Assembly (NCBI GenBank): GCA_016196465.1
Contig: JACPXR010000064.1
Span: forward strand, 1 to 33,559
Direction: 5' to 3'
From: Candidatus Omnitrophota bacterium
GTDB taxonomy: Bacteria > Omnitrophota > Gorgyraeia > 1-14-0-20-64-10
DNA length: 33,559 nucleotides
Under the pieces are notes generated by a model. That model was given only the letters and a program-made list of their open reading frames with translations, did not search any database and was not told where the DNA came from. Shown one piece after another: positions 28,517 to 33,559 of this stretch; the first letter of the stretch is position 1; the number at the start of each line of letters is the position of its first letter. The translations under genes were made by a program, and so were the position numbers.

Positions 28517-28908
28517 GGCGGCGGAGCGTTCTTCCTCTGTCGATCGGCCTCCTCACCGCTCATCTGGCCGGCCTGTCCGTGGCGCGCGCAGAATACGCCC
28601 CCAAGGGCAAGCGGGATCCATTTGTCCCCTTGGTCACGGAAGCGGGGCAGCGGATCCACCCCCCAGGACTCGATGAGGAGGTCTCGGAGGGGGTGGCCGG
28701 ACTCTCCCTGCAGGGAATCGTCTGGGACCCGAACCCCAAGGCGGAGTCCTACGCGGTGATCAATGGACAAGTGGTCCGGGAGATGGACGAAATCGACGGC
28801 ATGAAGGTGGTCAAGATTGAACCCATGAGCGTCACGGTTCTGGTCGAAGGGCAGCCCCACGAGCTCGCCCTCCACCAGCCCGAACCAGAGGAGACGAAAA
28901 GCCCATGA
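28513..28908 (+). CDS. pilP: Type IV pilus protein PilP (secretin-binding)
   Basis: PilP connects the PilNO complex to the outer-membrane secretin PilQ. The 131-residue product has an N-terminal signal-like helix (LPLSIGLLTAHLAGLSVARA, about residues 7-26), the family hallmark KRDPFVPL (about 33-40), and a small beta domain (LSLQGIVWD to AVINGQVVREMDEIDGMKVVKIEPMSV). No lipobox cysteine is visible, so it is probably not a lipoprotein, unlike several PilP homologues. The ATG at 28513 overlaps the pilO stop; the longer in-frame reading lies over pilO and is not real. It overlaps pilQ by four bases. Confidence 0.88.
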   Translation: MRRRSVLPLSIGLLTAHLAGLSVARAEYAPKGKRDPFVPLVTEAGQRIHPPGLDEEVSEGVAGLSLQGIVWDPNPKAESYAVINGQVVREMDEIDGMKVVKIEPMSVTVLVEGQPHELALHQPEPEETKSP

Positions 28909-30599
28909 GATTCTTCCGGGCCTTCATCACTTTTTTCGTCGTCGCGGGCCTTGCCGTTTTCCCCGGCGCGGCGGGGGGCCAGGAGGAGGAGAAGGAAGCT
29001 CCCCCGGTTCAGGTCGCCCAGATGGCTCTTCCGGAGCTTCCTGAGCTTTCCCTGATTTCGCTGGATTTCAAGGAGGCGGAGATCGGGACGGTCCTTCAGG
29101 CGATGGCCCGGAAGGCCAAGATCAACATCGTCCTCGGCAAGGAGGTGGCCGGTTTTGTCACGATCCACCTGGAGGATGTCACCTGGGAGCAGGCCCTCGA
29201 CGTGATCGTCAAGACCTACGGCTTCGCCTATGAGAAGGATGAGAATGTGATCCTGGTGAGCACCCTCGAGGACCTGAAGACCCGCCGGCAGGCGGTCAAG
29301 GAACTGGTGGACATTGAGCCGGTGACGACGAAGGTGATCTATCTGAAGTACCTCGACGCGGCGGACGTGAAGGCCTTTCTGGAGCCCCAGCTCACCGCCC
29401 AGGGGAAGATCTCGGTCCTGGAGATGACAGGCCAGAAAGGATGGAGCTTTGGAACGGGGGAGGCCGGTTCCAGCGGCACGGAGGAGTCCAAGGAACGCCA
29501 GGAGCGGGAGAAAGCCCGTTCCAAGGCGGTGGTGATCACCGACACCCCGACGACGATCGACCGGCTCGAGAAGATCCTCATGAAGATTGACGTGATGCCC
29601 AAGCAGATCCTCATCGAGTCGCGCGTGATGGAGGTGAACCGGGACCTTTTGCGGGACTTGGGGATTGAGCTCGGGACCGGCAGCAGCTCGACGACCCTGA
29701 GCACTTCCGCCGGATTCGTTTCGAGCACCGGCGCCCGGACGTTCAGCCAGCAGGTCTTGGAGGAAAAAGCCGAGGCGGCCAATTCCAATTTCGGCGGATC
29801 GGTGTTGAGCCAGTTTTTGACCCCATCGATCTTTGTGCCGGAGACAACGGGTCTCACCGCGGCGAATACCGGATTGTCCCTGGTCCTGCGCAAGCTCAGA
29901 GGGACCCAGCTGGAGATGCTGATCCGGGCCCTGGAGGAGGACGTCCGGACGAACACCCTGTCGGCGCCGAACGTCCTCACCTTGAGCGGGCAGGAAGCGA
30001 GGATTCTTGTGGGAACGAAATACCCCATTCTCGAGACGCAGGTCTCGGGGACGGACTCCACCACCACGACCACCTCCCTGGCGTACTACCAGAACATCGG
30101 CATCGAGCTCTACGTCGTTCCGCAGGTGAGTGGCGACAAGCACATCGACATGATCATCCATCCGGTCGTTTCCACCCGGACCGGAACGGTCGGAACCAAC
30201 GCCTACCCGATTCTGGATGTCCGGGAGGCGGAGACGCAGATCATTTCTGAAAACGGCGAGACGATCGTCATCGGCGGGCTCTTGAAGGATTTGAAGGCCA
30301 AGTCGAGAATCGGTCTGCCGTTTCTGGGGAAGCTGCCTTTGGTGGGCCCCCTTTTCTCCCGGTCCACGACGGATCTGGAGAAAATCGATCTTTTGATCTT
30401 CATCACGGCCCGCATTGTGGAACCGGGCTCTACCACTCCCGAGGAGGTTCAGCGCCTGCAGAAGAAGTATCAGGAATTTGTAGAGGCGCAGCGTCCCCGG
30501 AGGAGACCCAGACCCGCTTCCGTCCGTCGTCCGGCGAAGGCCAAGGCCGAAACGGAGCCACCGAAGGGCAACCGCGGTTTCTTGAAGAAGATACCCTGA
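28905..30599 (+). CDS. pilQ: Type IV pilus secretin PilQ
   Basis: PilQ forms the outer-membrane channel for the pilus. The 564-residue product has a signal peptide (about 1-25), an STN-like N0 domain (LDFKEAEIGTVLQAMARKAKINIV, about 52-110) and an N1 domain interrupted by a charged KERQEREKARSK insert near residue 200. A secretin core follows (about 240-515), with APNVLTLSGQEARILVGTKYPI and the VIGGLLKD signature. No AMIN peptidoglycan-binding repeats precede N0, so it is shorter than many PilQ proteins. The C terminus carries an unusual basic, Pro-rich tail (QRPRRRPRPASVRRPAKAK, about 527-545). It closes the pilMNOPQ group. Confidence 0.93.
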   Translation: MRFFRAFITFFVVAGLAVFPGAAGGQEEEKEAPPVQVAQMALPELPELSLISLDFKEAEIGTVLQAMARKAKINIVLGKEVAGFVTIHLEDVTWEQALDVIVKTYGFAYEKDENVILVSTLEDLKTRRQAVKELVDIEPVTTKVIYLKYLDAADVKAFLEPQLTAQGKISVLEMTGQKGWSFGTGEAGSSGTEESKERQEREKARSKAVVITDTPTTIDRLEKILMKIDVMPKQILIESRVMEVNRDLLRDLGIELGTGSSSTTLSTSAGFVSSTGARTFSQQVLEEKAEAANSNFGGSVLSQFLTPSIFVPETTGLTAANTGLSLVLRKLRGTQLEMLIRALEEDVRTNTLSAPNVLTLSGQEARILVGTKYPILETQVSGTDSTTTTTSLAYYQNIGIELYVVPQVSGDKHIDMIIHPVVSTRTGTVGTNAYPILDVREAETQIISENGETIVIGGLLKDLKAKSRIGLPFLGKLPLVGPLFSRSTTDLEKIDLLIFITARIVEPGSTTPEEVQRLQKKYQEFVEAQRPRRRPRPASVRRPAKAKAETEPPKGNRGFLKKIP

Positions 30600-30628
30600 G
30601 AAGGGCCTGATCCTAAGAGTTTCCTTTC

Positions 30629-32008
30629 GTGACGAAGACCGTCAAGGCCTACGCCGTTTTCCTTCCGGAGCTCCGCCAGCTCCTTTCCTCGGGCGACACC
30701 GGCACCCTGAAATCGGTCCTCAGGGAGATCAATCCCGTGGATCTGGCCGAAGGGTGGAAGCTCTTGAGCCGGGAGGAACAGCTCTCCTTCTTTCAGGTCC
30801 TCTCCACCCGGGGGGCGGTGGTGGTGTTCGAGGAGCTGGATGTGGAGGACCAGATCTTCCTCCTCCAGGCGATGGGGGAGCAGGCCACCGGCCAGATGGT
30901 GAACGAGCTTCCCCCGGGCGAGGTGGCCCATCTTCTGCGGAAACTTCCTCCAAGGGTCGTCCGGCGCTTCAAAAATCTCGTCAAGCTCCAGGAGGCGACC
31001 GACCGCCTGGAGCAGGTCCTCTCCTACCCTCCCCGCACCGCCGGCTCCCTCATGCACACCGAGACGGTCCGCCTGAAGGAAAACCTGACCGCCTCGCAGG
31101 CCCTGGAGATGATCCAGGCGGTGACCCGCATCCACGTCCACGAGGCGGGGATCCTTTCCACCTTGTATGTGGTCAACGGCCAGGGGGTCCTGGCGGGGTT
31201 TGTCACCCTTCAGGCACTGGTCGCCGCTCCGCACGACGCCAGGATCGGGGAGCTGATGAACTCCGCCCGGGCGATTTCGATTCAGGCGGCCGCCGACCAG
31301 GAGGAGGCGGCCCGCCTCGTCTCCAAATACAACCTCATCTCCGCGCCGGTGGTGGACGGCGAGGGGCGTCTGGTGGGGGTCCTCCTCATCGACGACGTCC
31401 TGGACATCATCCACCAGGAGGCGAGCGAAGACATCGCCAAGATGGTGGGAACCCGGCCCGAGGAGTTCAGCCGGCAGACGATCCTCCGGGCCGTGTGGCT
31501 CCGCCTGCCGTGGCTGGTCGCTTCGATCATCGGGGGATTCATCGTCTCGATCGTCATCAAGCAGTTTGAGGGGACTTTGTTGAAGATGGTGGCGCTGGCC
31601 TCCTTTCTCCCGCTCATCGCGGCGATGGGAGGCAACGTCGGCGCTCAGTCGGCCACCATCGTGGTCCGGGGGCTGGCGATGGGGCAGGTCCGCGCGGGGG
31701 GGTGGTGGGGCGTGATGCTGCGGGAGATGAGGGTGGGGCTTATTCTGGGGCTCTCTTATGGAGCGCTGGTGGGAGCCCTGGCCTACCTTCTTTATGGAGG
31801 AAATCTGGGGTGGCTCTTCTGCGCCGTCGTGGCCGCCGGGATGCTCACTTCCATGACCGTGGCCGCCACCATCGGGGCGGTGGAGCCCTTTCTCTTTGAA
31901 AAGCTCGGGATCGACCCCGCGACGGCCACCGGCCCCCTCATCACCACGACGACCGATTTGATCGCCACTTCCGCGTATCTCACTTTGGCAACCGTGATCT
32001 TGTTGTGA
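30629..32008 (+). CDS. mgtE: Magnesium transporter MgtE
   Basis: MgtE is a dimeric Mg2+ channel in the inner membrane, gated by cytoplasmic Mg2+ sensing. The 459-residue product has the N-terminal superhelical domain (about 10-135, with LPPGEVAHLLRKLPPRVV) and two CBS domains (about 138-260). Five membrane helices follow (about 287-459), with the GGNVGAQSATIVVRGLA pore segment and the TGPLITTTTDLI segment characteristic of the family. The GTG at 30629 lies 29 bases after pilQ; the ribosome-binding site is weak. It probably has no direct role in the pilus and may simply be carried along. Confidence 0.95.
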   Translation: MTKTVKAYAVFLPELRQLLSSGDTGTLKSVLREINPVDLAEGWKLLSREEQLSFFQVLSTRGAVVVFEELDVEDQIFLLQAMGEQATGQMVNELPPGEVAHLLRKLPPRVVRRFKNLVKLQEATDRLEQVLSYPPRTAGSLMHTETVRLKENLTASQALEMIQAVTRIHVHEAGILSTLYVVNGQGVLAGFVTLQALVAAPHDARIGELMNSARAISIQAAADQEEAARLVSKYNLISAPVVDGEGRLVGVLLIDDVLDIIHQEASEDIAKMVGTRPEEFSRQTILRAVWLRLPWLVASIIGGFIVSIVIKQFEGTLLKMVALASFLPLIAAMGGNVGAQSATIVVRGLAMGQVRAGGWWGVMLREMRVGLILGLSYGALVGALAYLLYGGNLGWLFCAVVAAGMLTSMTVAATIGAVEPFLFEKLGIDPATATGPLITTTTDLIATSAYLTLATVILL

Positions 32009-32022
32009 AAGGAGATCTTTCC

Positions 32023-32322
32023 ATGAAACGAGGATGGATTCAAATTTCAGCGGCGGGGCTCGCCCTGGGTCTGGCTTGGGCGGGGGCGACCGCCCAGACC
32101 TACAGGCCTGCGCCCACTTCAAGGCCGAGGGCTTCGGATCAAGAGGAAGAGAGCTTTGAGCGGTCAGTGGACTTGGACCGATTTCGAAAGGGAAACTACG
32201 GGTGGGACACGCAGGAGCTGGTCGCCAGCGGCCTCACCGCTCTCCACCGGGAGCACGAGGAGATCTTAAAGGAGCTCCGGGGGCTTCGGAGGAAGGTGGA
32301 AGAACTTGAGGAGGGACGATGA
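32023..32322 (+). CDS. Small exported coiled-coil protein of unknown function
   Basis: This 99-residue product has a signal peptide (about residues 1-25, cleavage near ATA-QT), a polar Pro/Ser/Arg segment, and a C-terminal helix with heptad-like spacing (HREHEEILKELRGLRRKVEELEE). I recognise no family. The ATG at 32023 is chosen for its Shine-Dalgarno sequence (AAAGGAGAT) and signal peptide; an in-frame TTG-type start at 32005 adds six residues. It lies between mgtE and the RNase E/G gene, which it overlaps by four bases, so it is expected to be co-translated with it. Confidence 0.7.
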   Translation: MKRGWIQISAAGLALGLAWAGATAQTYRPAPTSRPRASDQEEESFERSVDLDRFRKGNYGWDTQELVASGLTALHREHEEILKELRGLRRKVEELEEGR

Positions 32323-33559
32323 GGGAACTTCTCATCAATGTGGAACCCAGGGAGATCCGGTCGGCCGTTCTGGTCGAGGGGGTCTTCGAAGAGCTTTTTG
32401 TGGAACGGGCTTCCCCGGCTCCCCTGTTGGGCAACGTCTACAAGGGGAAGGTGACTTCGGTGGTTCCGGGGATCCGGGCCGCCTTTGTGGACGTGGGGAT
32501 CGGGAAGAACGGGTTTCTGTACCTGACCGACATCGTGGGCCCGACGCCGGAAGTGGAAGAAACGGTCCATCTCGAGGGGCCCCGTCCGGCGGTCCCCCTA
32601 CACGCCTCCGCGCAGCCCCGGATTCAGGACTTGGTCCGGGTCGGGCAGGAGGTTCTCGTCCAAGTGATCAAGGAGCCGATCGGAACGAAGGGGCCGCGCC
32701 TGACGACCCACCTCACCCTGCCGGGGCGCTTCATCGTCCTCATGCCGCTGGACGCGACGTTCGGCGTTTCCAAGCGGGTGGACGATCCCAAGGAGAGGGA
32801 CCGCCTGCGGAGTCTGGTGAAGGAGCTTCACCCGCCCCAGGACATCGGGGTGATTGTTCGGACCGCCGCGGACGGGGCGACCCGCAAGCAGCTCTACCGG
32901 GACTTGAGGTTCCTCGTCGCCCTCTGGAAGCGGATCAAGGTCCGGTCGGTGAGGGCCCCCTCCCCTTCGCTGATCCACGAGGAGTACAACCTCCCTCTTC
33001 GGATCGTCCGGGACAACCTGTCCGAGGATGTGGCGAAGATCATCGTTGATTCCAAGGAGGAGTTCCGGAAGCTTAACCGCTTCCTCGCCCAGACCGAGCC
33101 CCACATGCGCTCGCGGGTGGAGTTGTACCATCACGAGATCCCCCTCTTTGAGAAGCGGGGCCTCGAGCGGGAGGTGGAGAAGATCTACAACCGGAAGGTG
33201 GAGCTTCCCAGCGGCGGGACGGTGGTGATCGAGCAGACGGAGAGTCTCGTCGCCATCGACGTCAACAGCGGAAAGTTTACCGGAAGAAGAAACCTGGAGG
33301 AGACCGCCTTCGTCACCAACATGGAGGCGGCCAAGGAGATTCCCCGTCAGGTCCGCCTGAGGGACTTGGGTGGCATCCTCATCATGGACTTCATCGACAT
33401 GAACTCGCAGTCCCACCGGCAGAAGGTGTTCAACACCCTGCAGAATGCCTTCCGGAAGGACCGGGCGAAGACGAACCTGATCTTCCTCTCCGAATTCGGC
33501 CTCGTGGAGATGACGAGGCAGCGGGTCCGGCGCTCCCTGGAGTCGGTCTCCTTCCAGGA
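32319..33559 (+). CDS. rng: Ribonuclease E/G family endoribonuclease (5' part, truncated by window end)
   Basis: RNase E/G cleaves single-stranded RNA 5' ends and matures rRNA. The 413 residues visible start MRELLINVEPREIRSAVL, then an S1 domain (GNVYKGKVTSVVPGIRAAFVDVG, from about residue 38) interrupted by a Pro/Glu-rich insert near residues 70-100. The DNase I-like catalytic part follows. The two metal-binding aspartates are present: D314 in VAIDVNSGK and D357 in GGILIMDFIDM, 43 residues apart as in E. coli (D303, D346). The gene overlaps the preceding stop (ATGA). The zinc-link and C-terminal region lie beyond the window, so RNase G versus E cannot be settled; a short form (RNase G) is likely near mre genes. 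Confidence 0.94.
   Translation, partial: MRELLINVEPREIRSAVLVEGVFEELFVERASPAPLLGNVYKGKVTSVVPGIRAAFVDVGIGKNGFLYLTDIVGPTPEVEETVHLEGPRPAVPLHASAQPRIQDLVRVGQEVLVQVIKEPIGTKGPRLTTHLTLPGRFIVLMPLDATFGVSKRVDDPKERDRLRSLVKELHPPQDIGVIVRTAADGATRKQLYRDLRFLVALWKRIKVRSVRAPSPSLIHEEYNLPLRIVRDNLSEDVAKIIVDSKEEFRKLNRFLAQTEPHMRSRVELYHHEIPLFEKRGLEREVEKIYNRKVELPSGGTVVIEQTESLVAIDVNSGKFTGRRNLEETAFVTNMEAAKEIPRQVRLRDLGGILIMDFIDMNSQSHRQKVFNTLQNAFRKDRAKTNLIFLSEFGLVEMTRQRVRRSLESVSFQ

Overview
The window is a G+C-rich chromosomal segment (roughly 60% by eye) from a diderm, rod-forming bacterium. The evidence is a MreBCD/PBP2/RodA elongasome, a PilQ secretin, an outer-membrane beta-barrel and many Sec signal peptides. I see no tRNA, rRNA, CRISPR, insertion sequence or phage gene. 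The phylum cannot be fixed from sequence alone. The gene content would fit Nitrospirota, NC10/Methylomirabilota, Acidobacteriota or deltaproteobacterial-type lineages, and this is a weak inference.

Layout. (1) 1-5127, plus strand: a tightly overlapping cell-shape operon mreB-mreC-mreD-mrdA-rodA behind a strong promoter. (2) 5160-6828, plus strand: a PilX-like pilus protein and a small membrane-anchored Pro-rich protein. (3) 10543-6863, minus strand: an exported subtilisin-like protease, a pseudopilin, an exported beta-propeller protein and a free-standing copy of the protease propeptide, in that order, behind an AT-rich upstream region. (4) 12280-10681, minus strand: a sensor histidine kinase broken by an internal deletion/frameshift that removed its phospho-accepting histidine region. 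(5) 12343-13771, plus strand: a small exported coiled-coil protein and an outer-membrane beta-barrel. (6) 14773-13783, minus strand: a cyclic-di-GMP-I (GEMM) riboswitch leading into an exported protein ending in tandem 11-residue (hendecad) coiled-coil repeats. (7) 15672-14902, minus strand: two paralogous stand-alone CheY-like receivers. (8) 15795-30599, plus strand: a long type IV pilus locus. It runs excisionase-type HTH, HAMP-GAF-degenerate GGDEF, pilT, a lone PilB N-terminal domain, two pilB paralogues, pilC, five prepilin-like proteins and pilMNOPQ. (9) 30629-33559: mgtE, a small exported coiled-coil protein and the 5' part of an RNase E/G gene that runs off the window.

How it fits together. 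The pilus locus encodes the extension and retraction motors, platform, alignment complex, secretin and pilins, but no prepilin peptidase. Cyclic-di-GMP is a recurring theme: a GGDEF domain with several altered active-site residues (GADEF), a free PilB/MshE-type N-terminal domain, and a c-di-GMP riboswitch on a putative surface/periplasmic rod protein. The most novel-looking material lies between rodA and pilT. The orphan propeptide is about 47% identical, without gaps, to the propeptide of the protease three genes upstream. Two convergent neighbours (6499-6828 and 7107-8945) end in the same kind of Pro-rich tail plus a C-terminal EG-x-V-x-Y motif.

No gene-free stretch exceeds 300 bases. The longest gaps are 14650-14901 (riboswitch and promoter), 24555-24713 (pilin promoter and leader hairpin), 10544-10680 (AT-rich promoter region) and 15673-15794 (divergent promoters).
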